Shown here one piece after another: positions 45,373 to 54,006 of a DNA stretch of 64,000 nt; within the stretch, counting starts at the first letter, position 1; each line of letters begins with the position of its first letter. The translations under genes and the position numbers were made by a program. The DNA lies in contig CALFNN010000105.1 in assembly GCA_937902925.1 (NCBI GenBank), positions 186,001 through 250,000 on the forward strand, given 5' to 3'. The stretch is from an uncultured Opitutaceae bacterium. Lineage in GTDB: Bacteria > Verrucomicrobiota > Verrucomicrobiia > Opitutales > Opitutaceae. Under the pieces are notes generated by a model. The model was not told the origin of the DNA and ran no database searches. It saw only the letters and a list, made by a program, of their open reading frames with translations.

Positions 45373-48300
45373 ATGAATCACCTTCGCGCCGCGTTCGCGG
45401 CATTTGCGTTCTGCCTCACCAGCGTCGCGTCCTTCGCGATCGTCGACCCCGCGCTGCAGGCGCAGCTCGGCAACCCGACCGGCGCCACGGCGGACACGTC
45501 GAACCACACGCACTACCTCATCCCGCGCGCCCAATACTCGCTGGACTACAACGACACCACGCACGAGGCGAACTGGGTGGCGTGGGACTACACTTCCGCC
45601 GACTCCGGCAGCGCCGGCCGCTCGCCGAACTTCTTTCAAGATACGACGCTGCCGGCGGGCTTTTACCAAGTCCAGACGACCGACTACAGCGGCTCGGGCT
45701 ACGATCGCGGCCACATGTCGCCTTCGGCCGACCGCACGGACACCCGCGCCGACAACGATGCGACCTTCTTCATGTCGAACATGGTCCCGCAGTCGCCTGA
45801 CAACAATCAGGGTGTCTGGGCCAGCTTCGAGAGCTACACTCGCTCGCTGGCGGCGGCGGGCAACGAAATCCTGATCACGAGCGGCCCGAGCGGCTTCGGC
45901 GGCTCCAACCTCGCGAGCGGCGTGGCGATTCCGGGCTATACTTGGAAGATTGCTTTGGTAGTCCCGGTCGGTCCCGGCTCCGCCCTCAGCCGCATCACCA
46001 CGTCGACGCGGATCATCACCATCAAGATCCCGAACATCGCAGGCGTCCGCAGCACGCCGTGGCAGAACTTCGTGACCTCGGTCGCGCAGATCGAGGCCGA
46101 CACGGGTTATACATTTCTCACCGCCGTGCCATCGTCCGTTGCCAGTGTGCTCCGGACCGTCGTCGACGGCCAGACGGTCGCAGGCGCGCCGGCGATTACG
46201 AGCCAGCCGGAGTCACAGTCGACCGCCGTCGGAGGCAGCGCGAGCTTCTCCGTCACCGCGACCGGCGATGACCCCCTGTCCTACCAATGGCTGAAGGACG
46301 ACGCCGAGATTGCCGGTGCCACCAGCGACACATTCACACTCCCGGACGTCCACGCGGACGACGCCGGCAGCTACGTGGTCGTGGTCACCAACGCCGTGGG
46401 TGCAACCAGCAGCAACGCGGCCGCCCTGATTGTAACGGGTGTGCCGCCGGGCATCGTCACGCCGCCGGCGTCGATCACCGCTTCCGCGGGGAGCACCGTC
46501 AATTTTTCGGTCACGGCCAGTGGTTCACCCACCTTGACCTATCAGTGGCGCAAGGCCGGCTCGCCGATTGGCGGTGCGACGAACGCCGTGTTGACGCTCA
46601 CCAACGTCCAGTCGGTCGACGCCGTCGCCTACGATGTGGTCGTAACGAACTCCGATGGTTTCGTCATGAGCAGTCCCGCGGTGCTGACGGTGAACGCAGC
46701 GGCGCCCGCCATCACGACTCAACCACCGTCCACGATCACTGCGAACGGCGGCGTCAACGTTAACCTGTCCGTGGTGGCGACCGGCTCGGCGCCGCTGACG
46801 TATCAATGGCGCAAGGGAACCGTTCCGATCGCCGGCAACGCTTCGGCATCCACTGCCACCCTGACTCTGGCCAATGCGTCGAGCGCCGATTCGGGCAGCT
46901 ACGACGTGGTCGTCTCGAACGGTCTGGGTTCGGTAACCAGCGGCGCATCTCTCGTGACGGTCAATGCGGCGACGATCCTTTGGGATTTCACCACCGCGAA
47001 CGCGACCAGCGGCGTGCCGGCCGACATGACCGCCAGCGCCATTACGCAGGGCAACAACAACGTCAGTGCGGCGGGCAATCCTGTCCTGATCGATGGTTCG
47101 TCCGCGTCGCCGACCTCCACGTTCTCCGGCGGTGGCAACGGGGGCATCGCGTCGCGAGTTCTCGCGACAAACCCGACCGTGCTCGACCAGGCGCTCAACG
47201 CCTACTTTCAGTTCACCGTCACGCCCGATGCGGCGAAGAAACTGGTGGTCACCGGACTGACGTTTGGCACCCGGAGCACCGGCACGGGTGCGCAGGCGTT
47301 CGCAGTGTTCACGAGTTTCGACAACTATGCTTCACCCGTTGCCACGGGCACGATTGCCAACAATAGCGCGTGGACGCTCAAGGCCCCGTCGTTCACCGCC
47401 CTGACTGGCAGCACCGGCGCCGCGATCACATTCCGCATCTTCGGTTATTCGGGCTCCGGGAACGCGGCGGTCGGGACGGCCAACTGGCGCGTGGACGACA
47501 TCCGACTCACGGCCAGCACGGCCATTCCGTCCGCCGCCATCGCGCCGGCGGTGACGTCCACCTCTCCGGCGGCAGGCACGAATGGCGTGGCGGTCTCGAC
47601 GCCGATCGCGATCACCTTTAATCAGCCGGTGAGCGTCAGCAGCGGCTGGTTTTCGATCGCCAGCGCAACGAGTGGTCCCATCGCGGCCACCGTCACCGGC
47701 GGTCCGCTCACCTACACGCTGACGCCGCCGACAAGCTTTACCTACGGCGATACCATCAGCGTCACGATTTTTGCCGGCAAAGTCACCGAGAACGACACGC
47801 ATACGCTGACGCTGCCGGCCGATTACAGCTTCTCGTTTGGGACGGGCTTGCCCGTGGCGCCGGCCATCACGGCGCAACCGGCGCCGCGCACGGTGCCGGA
47901 TGGCGGGGCCACGACGTTCACGGTCGCCGCGAGCGGCACCGCGCCCTTGACCTACCAGTGGCGCAGGAACGGCACGCCGATCACGGGCAACGCGTCCGCC
48001 TCAAATCCCACGCTCACGCTTGCGGTGGTGTCCGTGGCGGACATCGGCAGCTTCGATTGCGTTGTTTCCAATGTCGCCGGGTCCGTCACGAGCGTCGCGG
48101 CGACGCTCACGGTGACTCCGGTCGCGCCTGCGATCGCGAGCCAGCCATTGGGGAAGACTGTGACCGTGGGCGCTGCGGCGACGTTTACCGTGACGGCCAC
48201 CGGCACCGCGCCGCTGACTTATCAATGGCGCAAGGACGGCGTTCCGCTCGTCGACGGCGGTGGAATTTCAGGCTCCGCGTCAGCCGGGTTGACGGTGGCA

Positions 48301-51189
48301 GGGGCGACCGCCGCCTCGGCCGGCAGCTACGACGTGGTCGTTTCCAACACCGTCAGTTCGGCGACAAGCTCGGCCGCCGCGCTCAACGTCACCACCGCGA
48401 CGTTGAGTTTGGTCACGTGGAATTTCGATTCGGCGACCGCCCCGGCCGATCCCTCGAGCGGACTGCCGGCCGATATCACCGGCGGCACGCTGAGCCAGGG
48501 CAACAACAACGGCACGACCGCGCTGATCACGTCCACGTCCGCCTCGACTCCGTTGAGCACGTTCTCCGGCAGCAACAATGCCGGGGCCGCGGCACGCACG
48601 GGAGCGCTCGTAAAGACTACCGGCGGGTCGGCCTACTTCGAGTTCACGCTCACGCCGGCGGCAGGCAAACAGGTGGTCGCAACTGCCTTCAGCTTCGGGG
48701 CGCGCAGCACGGGCACTGGCCCGACGAGCTACAGCGTCTTTTCGAGCGTCGACGGATTTGCAGCGCCAGTCGCGACCGGCACCTTCGGCGCCGACAGCGT
48801 GTGGCGCATCAATTCGCCCGCGTTCGCCGGCGTGCGTTGGGCTGTCGACGCGCCAGTCACCTTCCGCCTCTATGGTTACAACGGATCCGGCAGCGCGGGC
48901 ACCAATACCGCCAACTGGCGCGTTGACGATCTCAAGATCACGGTCGGCACGGAGTTCCCGCCGGCCATTGCGAGCACGTCGCCCGCTGCGGGCGCGACGG
49001 GTGTCGCACTGAATTCCGCGATCACGATCACGTTCAACCAGCCGGTCAACGCGGCCGCGGCGGCATTCGCCGTCAGCACCACCCTGCACGGCGCGGTCCC
49101 AGTCAGCGTCTCGGGCGGCCCGACGACGTTTACGCTCACGCCGACAGCGCCATGGAGTTATAGCGATCTCGTCAGCGTTTCGGTGCTGGCCACGGAAGTG
49201 ACGGATCTCACGGGCACGCTTGTGATGCCGGCCAATTACGCCGTCTCGTTTGCGACGTTCAGCCCTGTCCCGCCCAGCATCACGACGCCACCCGTCGCAC
49301 AAACCGCGACTGTCGGTGATAATGTCACGCTCACGGTCGCCGCCACGGGCACCGGTCCGCTCGGCTATCAATGGCGCAAGGCCGGCGTCGCGATCGCGGG
49401 CAATCCCTCCGCCACGACCGACACGCTCACGTTGACCAGCGTCGTCACGGCCGATGCCGCCGACTACGATTGTGTCGTCACTAACGTCGCCGGTTCCGCG
49501 ACGAGCGATGCCGCGACGCTCACCGTGAACAAGGCCGCTGCGACCGTCACGATCAGCGGTCTCACGGCAACCTACGATGGCGCCGCGCATGGCGTCACGG
49601 TGGCCAGCAATCCGGCCGGCCTCGGCGTCATCGTCACTTACAACGGCAGTCCGGCCGCGCCCGCCAACGCCGGGACCTACGCGGTGGTCGCGACGATTTC
49701 CGACGCGAACTACGCCGGTTCCGCCGCCGCCTCGCTTACGATCAGCCCGGCGGCCGCGACGGTGACGCTCGGCGGCCTGAGCCCGACTTACGATGGCACG
49801 CCGCGCGCGGTTTCGGCGACGACCGTGCCCGCCGGAGTCAGCGTCGGCATCACCTATGACGGCAGCGCAACGGCGCCGATCAACGCCGGGGTCTACGCGA
49901 TCGCGGCGACCGTTACCGATGGGAACTACACCGGCAGTGCGTCCGGCATGCTCGTGGTATCGAAGGCAACGGCGACAATCAGCTTGAGTAGTTCGAGCCA
50001 GCCATACGACGGCTCGCCGAAGAGCGTCATTACGTCCACAACGCCAGCGGGCCTGCCTGTGTCTGTCACTTACGACGGCAGCGCCACGCCGCCGACAGCC
50101 GTCGGCAGCTACGCGATCGCTGCGACGATCAGCAATACCAACTACACGGGTTCGGCGACGGGCACGCTCACGATCTCCCCGGGTTCGACGACCATCGTGC
50201 TCGGCGACCTGAACCAGACCTACGATGGCACGCCGAAGGAAGCGACCGCAGTCACGACGCCCGCCGGCCTCACGGTTGACTTCACCTACGACGGCAACGC
50301 CACGGCGCCCACGGCGCCCGGCTCCTACGCGGTTGTCGGCACGATTGACGATCCGAACTATTCGGGTTCCGCCACGGGCACGCTCGTGATTTCGACCGCG
50401 GTGCTCGTGCGCCATGCGCCGACCCTCAACGCCGGGCTCGATGGCTCGCTCCAGTTGCTGCTGCCGGAGAGCACGACGCTCAACGGCAATGCGTGGGTCT
50501 CCGGCGACCTGCTCGTCCCGGGCACGCCGAACGTGCAGTTGAACGGCCACCCGACCTACGGCGGCACGGTCGACGGCACTGGCGGGGCGACGCCGACCAA
50601 CTTCACGATCACGCTCAACGGCAACGCGCTCATCCGCCACGTCGTCCGCCGCACCAACGCGGTCGCGATGCCGGTGGTCGCAGCGCCGCCGGCGCCGGCC
50701 GGCACGCGCAACGTCTCGCTCAACTCGGCGAGCGACAGCCCCGGCGACTTCGCCACGATCCGGAACCTCACGCTCAACGGCAACGCCGGCACGCGCACCG
50801 TGCCCGCCGGCACCTACGGCATGCTGACCATCAACGGCAACAGCGGTCTCATCCTCGGCGTCGCCGGCGCGACCACGCCGTCGATCTACAATCTCCAGGG
50901 CCTGACGCTCAACGGCAACAGCACCCTCCAGATCGTGGGCCCGGTCGTGATCAACCTTGCGAGCGGCGTCTCGGTGAACGGTTCGCTCGGCGACAGCGGT
51001 CATCCCGAGTGGCTCCAGGTCAACGTCGCCTCCGGCGGCTTCACGCTCAACGGCAACGTGACCGTCAGCGGCTCCGTCACGGCGCCCAACGGCACCGTCA
51101 CCATCAACGGCAACAGCAAGCTGAACGGCAACGTCGCCGCCGACCGGCTGACGATCAACGGCAACGGCCTGATCGACACCCTGCCGTAA
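45373..51189 (+). CDS. Giant secreted DNA/RNA non-specific endonuclease with adhesin-like repeats
   Basis: 1938 residues from ATG 45373, with a signal peptide ending VASFA (about residue 20). Residues about 25-265 are a NucA/NucB-like DNA/RNA non-specific endonuclease: catalytic DRGHM motif (SGYDRGHMSPSADRT) and metal-binding NMVPQSPDNNQGVW. Then come Ig-like repeats (six in total) interleaved with two copies of a beta-sandwich region ending NWRVDDIRLT or NWRVDDLKIT and two Big_5-like domains (SPAAGTNGVAVSTPI). Four MBG repeats follow. The C-terminus is a 250-residue stretch rich in LNGN, resembling the DUF7305/polymer-forming type. The nuclease may scavenge nucleotides or act on competitors or biofilm DNA while held at the surface. 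Confidence 0.9.
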   Translation: MNHLRAAFAAFAFCLTSVASFAIVDPALQAQLGNPTGATADTSNHTHYLIPRAQYSLDYNDTTHEANWVAWDYTSADSGSAGRSPNFFQDTTLPAGFYQVQTTDYSGSGYDRGHMSPSADRTDTRADNDATFFMSNMVPQSPDNNQGVWASFESYTRSLAAAGNEILITSGPSGFGGSNLASGVAIPGYTWKIALVVPVGPGSALSRITTSTRIITIKIPNIAGVRSTPWQNFVTSVAQIEADTGYTFLTAVPSSVASVLRTVVDGQTVAGAPAITSQPESQSTAVGGSASFSVTATGDDPLSYQWLKDDAEIAGATSDTFTLPDVHADDAGSYVVVVTNAVGATSSNAAALIVTGVPPGIVTPPASITASAGSTVNFSVTASGSPTLTYQWRKAGSPIGGATNAVLTLTNVQSVDAVAYDVVVTNSDGFVMSSPAVLTVNAAAPAITTQPPSTITANGGVNVNLSVVATGSAPLTYQWRKGTVPIAGNASASTATLTLANASSADSGSYDVVVSNGLGSVTSGASLVTVNAATILWDFTTANATSGVPADMTASAITQGNNNVSAAGNPVLIDGSSASPTSTFSGGGNGGIASRVLATNPTVLDQALNAYFQFTVTPDAAKKLVVTGLTFGTRSTGTGAQAFAVFTSFDNYASPVATGTIANNSAWTLKAPSFTALTGSTGAAITFRIFGYSGSGNAAVGTANWRVDDIRLTASTAIPSAAIAPAVTSTSPAAGTNGVAVSTPIAITFNQPVSVSSGWFSIASATSGPIAATVTGGPLTYTLTPPTSFTYGDTISVTIFAGKVTENDTHTLTLPADYSFSFGTGLPVAPAITAQPAPRTVPDGGATTFTVAASGTAPLTYQWRRNGTPITGNASASNPTLTLAVVSVADIGSFDCVVSNVAGSVTSVAATLTVTPVAPAIASQPLGKTVTVGAAATFTVTATGTAPLTYQWRKDGVPLVDGGGISGSASAGLTVAGATAASAGSYDVVVSNTVSSATSSAAALNVTTATLSLVTWNFDSATAPADPSSGLPADITGGTLSQGNNNGTTALITSTSASTPLSTFSGSNNAGAAARTGALVKTTGGSAYFEFTLTPAAGKQVVATAFSFGARSTGTGPTSYSVFSSVDGFAAPVATGTFGADSVWRINSPAFAGVRWAVDAPVTFRLYGYNGSGSAGTNTANWRVDDLKITVGTEFPPAIASTSPAAGATGVALNSAITITFNQPVNAAAAAFAVSTTLHGAVPVSVSGGPTTFTLTPTAPWSYSDLVSVSVLATEVTDLTGTLVMPANYAVSFATFSPVPPSITTPPVAQTATVGDNVTLTVAATGTGPLGYQWRKAGVAIAGNPSATTDTLTLTSVVTADAADYDCVVTNVAGSATSDAATLTVNKAAATVTISGLTATYDGAAHGVTVASNPAGLGVIVTYNGSPAAPANAGTYAVVATISDANYAGSAAASLTISPAAATVTLGGLSPTYDGTPRAVSATTVPAGVSVGITYDGSATAPINAGVYAIAATVTDGNYTGSASGMLVVSKATATISLSSSSQPYDGSPKSVITSTTPAGLPVSVTYDGSATPPTAVGSYAIAATISNTNYTGSATGTLTISPGSTTIVLGDLNQTYDGTPKEATAVTTPAGLTVDFTYDGNATAPTAPGSYAVVGTIDDPNYSGSATGTLVISTAVLVRHAPTLNAGLDGSLQLLLPESTTLNGNAWVSGDLLVPGTPNVQLNGHPTYGGTVDGTGGATPTNFTITLNGNALIRHVVRRTNAVAMPVVAAPPAPAGTRNVSLNSASDSPGDFATIRNLTLNGNAGTRTVPAGTYGMLTINGNSGLILGVAGATTPSIYNLQGLTLNGNSTLQIVGPVVINLASGVSVNGSLGDSGHPEWLQVNVASGGFTLNGNVTVSGSVTAPNGTVTINGNSKLNGNVAADRLTINGNGLIDTLP
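49531..50397 (+). repeat. Four tandem MBG coding repeats
   Basis: About 217 bp per unit, encoding ATVTLGGLSPTYDGTPRAV followed by VTYDGSATAP and NYTGSATGTLTIS. They are the usual mucin-binding/MBG-type repeats of bacterial surface proteins and lie inside the nuclease gene. Confidence 0.85.
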
Positions 51190-51246
51190 ACGCCAATGCC
51201 CGCCGCGTCCGACCCCGCGAGATCGGGCGCGGCCGCGGTCCACCCG

Positions 51247-51284
51247 GAAATCCGGATTGCGCCCCGCCGGGCGATCCGGATTTC
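51247..51284 (+). terminator. Hairpin after the nuclease gene
   Basis: An 11-bp perfect outer stem GAAATCCGGAT / ATCCGGATTTC with an inner CGCCC/GGGCG pair and a four-base loop. It lies about 57 bp after the stop and just before the next gene. The following bases are TGTTT, so the T-run is weak. Confidence 0.65.
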
Positions 51285-51304
51285 TGTTTCACCGCTCCGC
51301 GCCG

Positions 51305-52675
51305 ATGACACCGTCCGCCCAACGCCGCTTCTTCCTCGTCGGTCTCCTTGTGCTCGGCGTGGCCGCCGGCTGGCTGTTCTTCGGCCGCCGGTCCGCGGCG
51401 CCGGCGGAGGCCGCGCACTCCACCGCGGCCCAGTCGTCACCGCCAGCCGCGACCGCGCCATCGACGGCATCTGCATCCGCATCCGTCGTAGCGCCAGCGA
51501 CCGCGCCCGGTGCGCGGGGCGCGAAACCGGGCGTGGATTTCGCCACGGCGCTCGACGAAACGCGGCGGCTGCCGAATGTGGCGCAGCGTTCCCGCGAGTT
51601 CGGCCGGCTGCTCGCGCAATGGCTCGAGCAGGATTCCGCCGCCGCGCTCGCTTACGTCCGCCGGCTGCCGCCGGGCGCGGATTTCACGCAGGCGCTGCTC
51701 CTGACGCTCGGGGCGATCGGGCAGCGCGACCCGGACCAGGCGCTTGTCCTCGCCCGCGAACTCGCGGTCACGCGCGAGCAGCGCGCGATCTATAGTTCGC
51801 TTTTTGCCGGGCTGGCGCAGCGAGACGTTCAGGGCGCCGTGCAACGACTGGCGCTCGTCCCGGCAGGCGAGGCGCGCGAAAACGCCGTGCGGGCCGTGGC
51901 CGACGAATGGGCGCGCCGCGACTTCGACGCCGCGCTCGCCTGGAGCCGGCAACTCGAGCCCGCGGAGCGCCCGGCCGGCATCGAGTCGGTGATCGCGGCG
52001 CTCGTGCCGGGCGATCCACTTCGCGCCATCCAACTCGCGCAACAATCGCTCACAGGCGCGCCGCGCAATCGCACGCTCGCGGCCGCGCTGCAAAAATTGA
52101 CACCGGCCGACCCCGCCGCGGCGGCCTCGATCGTGACGCTGCTGCCGCCGGGGGAAGTGCAGACGTTCGCCGCGCTCGACGTGGCCCGGGCACTCGCGGC
52201 CCGCGACCCCGCCGGCGCGATCGCCTGGATCAAGACCCTGCCTCCCGGCGACCCGCAGCGTCTGGCGCTCGCCAACGCGCTCGAAAGCTGGGCGGCGAAC
52301 GATTCTGCGGCGGCGGGCGCCTACGTCGCGCGGATGCCCGCCGGCGCCGACCAGGATGCCGCGGCCGGACATCTCGCGCTTTTCACCGGTGCCCACGAAC
52401 CGCAGGCGGCGATCGCCTGGGCGCAATCGCTCGCGAGCGGGTCTGCACGACAGACGGCATTGATCATGGTCGCCTCTGCGTGGGCCCAGCACGAACCCGC
52501 CGCGGCCACGCAGTGGGCCGCGACGCTGCCCGCCGGCGACACGCAGGCGGGGGCGGTGGCTGGCGCATTTTCCTACTGGCGCCAGCGCGATGCCGCGGCG
52601 GCCCAAGCATGGCTCGCCGGGGCGGAGTTGCCGGCCGACGTGAAGGCCCGGCTGGAGACACCGGGCTCGCGTTGA
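51305..52675 (+). CDS. Membrane-anchored helical-repeat protein, function unknown
   Basis: 456 residues from ATG 51305. One N-terminal membrane helix (RRFFLVGLLVLGVAAGWLFF) is followed by an Ala/Ser/Pro linker to about residue 80. The rest is a repeating helical pattern of about 30-35 residues with the signature DPAAAxxWxxxLPxGxxQ, resembling TPR/HEAT-like solenoids common in Verrucomicrobia. No catalytic motif is visible. It probably acts as a protein-binding scaffold in the periplasm. It is followed within 17 bp by nth and may share its transcript. Confidence 0.75.
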   Translation: MTPSAQRRFFLVGLLVLGVAAGWLFFGRRSAAPAEAAHSTAAQSSPPAATAPSTASASASVVAPATAPGARGAKPGVDFATALDETRRLPNVAQRSREFGRLLAQWLEQDSAAALAYVRRLPPGADFTQALLLTLGAIGQRDPDQALVLARELAVTREQRAIYSSLFAGLAQRDVQGAVQRLALVPAGEARENAVRAVADEWARRDFDAALAWSRQLEPAERPAGIESVIAALVPGDPLRAIQLAQQSLTGAPRNRTLAAALQKLTPADPAAAASIVTLLPPGEVQTFAALDVARALAARDPAGAIAWIKTLPPGDPQRLALANALESWAANDSAAAGAYVARMPAGADQDAAAGHLALFTGAHEPQAAIAWAQSLASGSARQTALIMVASAWAQHEPAAATQWAATLPAGDTQAGAVAGAFSYWRQRDAAAAQAWLAGAELPADVKARLETPGSR

Positions 52676-52692
52676 AACGCGAGCGCTCCGCC

Positions 52693-53343
52693 ATGACCCG
52701 GGTCGAACGCGCCGCCTTCATTGACCGCCGACTCGCGGAGCTTTATCCCGAGACGCCGATTCCGCTCGAGCACAAGGACGCGTTTTCGTTGCTGGTCGCC
52801 GTGCTGCTGTCGGCGCAGAGCACCGACAAGGGAGTGAACAAGGTCACACCTGCGCTCTTCGCCGTCGCCGACACTCCGGGAAAAATGATGCACGTGCCGG
52901 TCGAGAAAATCCGCGAAATCATCCGGCCGTGCGGGCTCTCGCCGGCGAAGTCCAGGAACATCTCCGAACTCTCGCGGCTTCTCGTCGAACGGCACGGGGG
53001 CGCCGTGCCGCGGACCTTCGACGAGTTGGAGGCGCTGCCGGGCGTCGGGCACAAGACCGCGAGCGTGGTGATGGCGCAGGCGTTCGGCGTGCCGGCGTTT
53101 CCGGTGGACACGCACATTCACCGGCTGGCGCAGCGCTGGGGGCTGACCGACGGGCGGAAGGTCGAGCAGACGGAGCGCGATTTGAAAAAACTGTTCCCGC
53201 AGGAGCATTGGAACGCCCTGCACCTGCGCATCATTTTTTACGGCCGCGAACACTGCACCGCGCGCGGCTGCGATGGGACCGTTTGCGAGATCTGCCGGAC
53301 AGTGTTTCCCGGCCGACGCCGCGCCGTGCGGACGAAGAAGTAG
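52693..53343 (+). CDS. nth: Endonuclease III
   Basis: 216 residues from ATG 52693. A base-excision repair glycosylase/AP lyase for oxidised pyrimidines. The helix-hairpin-helix LPGVGHKTASVV holds the catalytic Lys121, and the general acid is Asp139 in PVDTHIHR. The C-terminal iron-sulfur loop has four Cys (188, 193, 198, 201) with spacing x4, x4, x2. This differs from the classical x6, x2, x5. Function is still expected. The stop TAG forms part of the GTAG end of a palindromic repeat. Confidence 0.93.
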   Translation: MTRVERAAFIDRRLAELYPETPIPLEHKDAFSLLVAVLLSAQSTDKGVNKVTPALFAVADTPGKMMHVPVEKIREIIRPCGLSPAKSRNISELSRLLVERHGGAVPRTFDELEALPGVGHKTASVVMAQAFGVPAFPVDTHIHRLAQRWGLTDGRKVEQTERDLKKLFPQEHWNALHLRIIFYGREHCTARGCDGTVCEICRTVFPGRRRAVRTKK

Positions 53344-53366
53344 CGCGAGGCTTCAGCCCGCGCTAC
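53340..53366. repeat. REP-like element at the nth stop codon
   Basis: GTAGCGCG (53340-53347) and CGCGCTAC (53359-53366) form an inverted pair with an inner GCT/AGC. The TAG at 53341-53343 is the nth stop codon. It belongs by its GTAG ends to the same kind of element as those at 32337 and 43612. Confidence 0.75.
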
Positions 53367-53470
53367 CTTTGACGCACCGTGCGGACGAGAAAATCGCGGG
53401 CCGCAAGCCGCGCGCAGGCTTGGCCAACGGCTGCGCAGCGAGAGGTGGGGGCCCGGTGTAGGGTCGGCGC

Positions 53471-53680
53471 GTGAACTTGCATCCTCATCCGCTGGCCGGG
53501 CTCTCGCGATTCGAGCGCTGGTTTCTCGGCGTGGCGTGGCTGGTGGTCCTGGCGAAGTGTTTCGTCGTGTGGTGGGCGATCCCGCACTACCACGTGCCGA
53601 TTCACCCGCTGTGGATCGTCGGCCCCACGCTGTTTGCCGCCGCGTTCATCACGGTGCTCTGGACGGCGCATCGCGAGTAG
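53471..53680 (+). CDS. Small membrane protein
   Basis: 69 residues from a GTG start. Two hydrophobic helices (about 18-37 WFLGVAWLVVLAKCFVVWWA, and 46-64 LWIVGPTLFAAAFITVLW) are joined by the short loop IPHYHVPIHP. No family is recognised. The composition is coding-like and the frame is unopposed, so a small inner-membrane protein is likely, but proof is lacking. Confidence 0.55.
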   Translation: MNLHPHPLAGLSRFERWFLGVAWLVVLAKCFVVWWAIPHYHVPIHPLWIVGPTLFAAAFITVLWTAHRE

Positions 53681-53808
53681 ATCGTTACCCCGGCTGGCCG
53701 GATTGGAGGGCAGCCGCCCGAAGACGGCTGCGACCTTCGGTTTGCACGGGCGGATGAAAACGGGATTGATTCGTCCGGGGCGGCTGTCCACGTTCTCGCC
53801 CTCTGATT

Positions 53809-53885
53809 GGACGCTTAGCTCAGTTGGTTAGAGCACCTGCTTCACACGCAGGGGGTCTGCGGTTCGAGTCCGCAAGCGTCCACCA
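53809..53885 (+). tRNA. tRNA-Val (anticodon CAC)
   Basis: A complete cloverleaf: acceptor GGACGCT / AGCGTCC, D arm with AGCTCAGTTGGTTAGAGC, anticodon stem CCTGC / GCAGG with loop TTCACAC (anticodon CAC), variable loop, and T arm with GGTTCGAGTCC. The 3' CCA is encoded in the DNA. It reads GTG valine codons. Confidence 0.96.
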
Positions 53886-54006
53886 TCCTTCGCTCGCCGC
53901 ATAGCGAGCTGGCAAGGACGCGAATTCCCAATGCCAGAACGCCAGGTTCTGGCGGGCAGGCAGCAAAGAGGAAGACAGAACGCAGGGCTCGACCCTTCCG
54001 GGCCCC

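Noticed and set aside
48280-51243. 987-codon minus-strand frame
   Set aside because: Shadow of the repeat-rich nuclease gene; no signal sequence or domain and composition dominated by Arg and Gly.
53886-54006. Hairpins after the tRNA gene (GCTCGC/GCGAGC and GCCAGAAC/GTTCTGGC)
   Set aside because: No T-run follows and no known RNA family is recognised; too weak to list as a feature.
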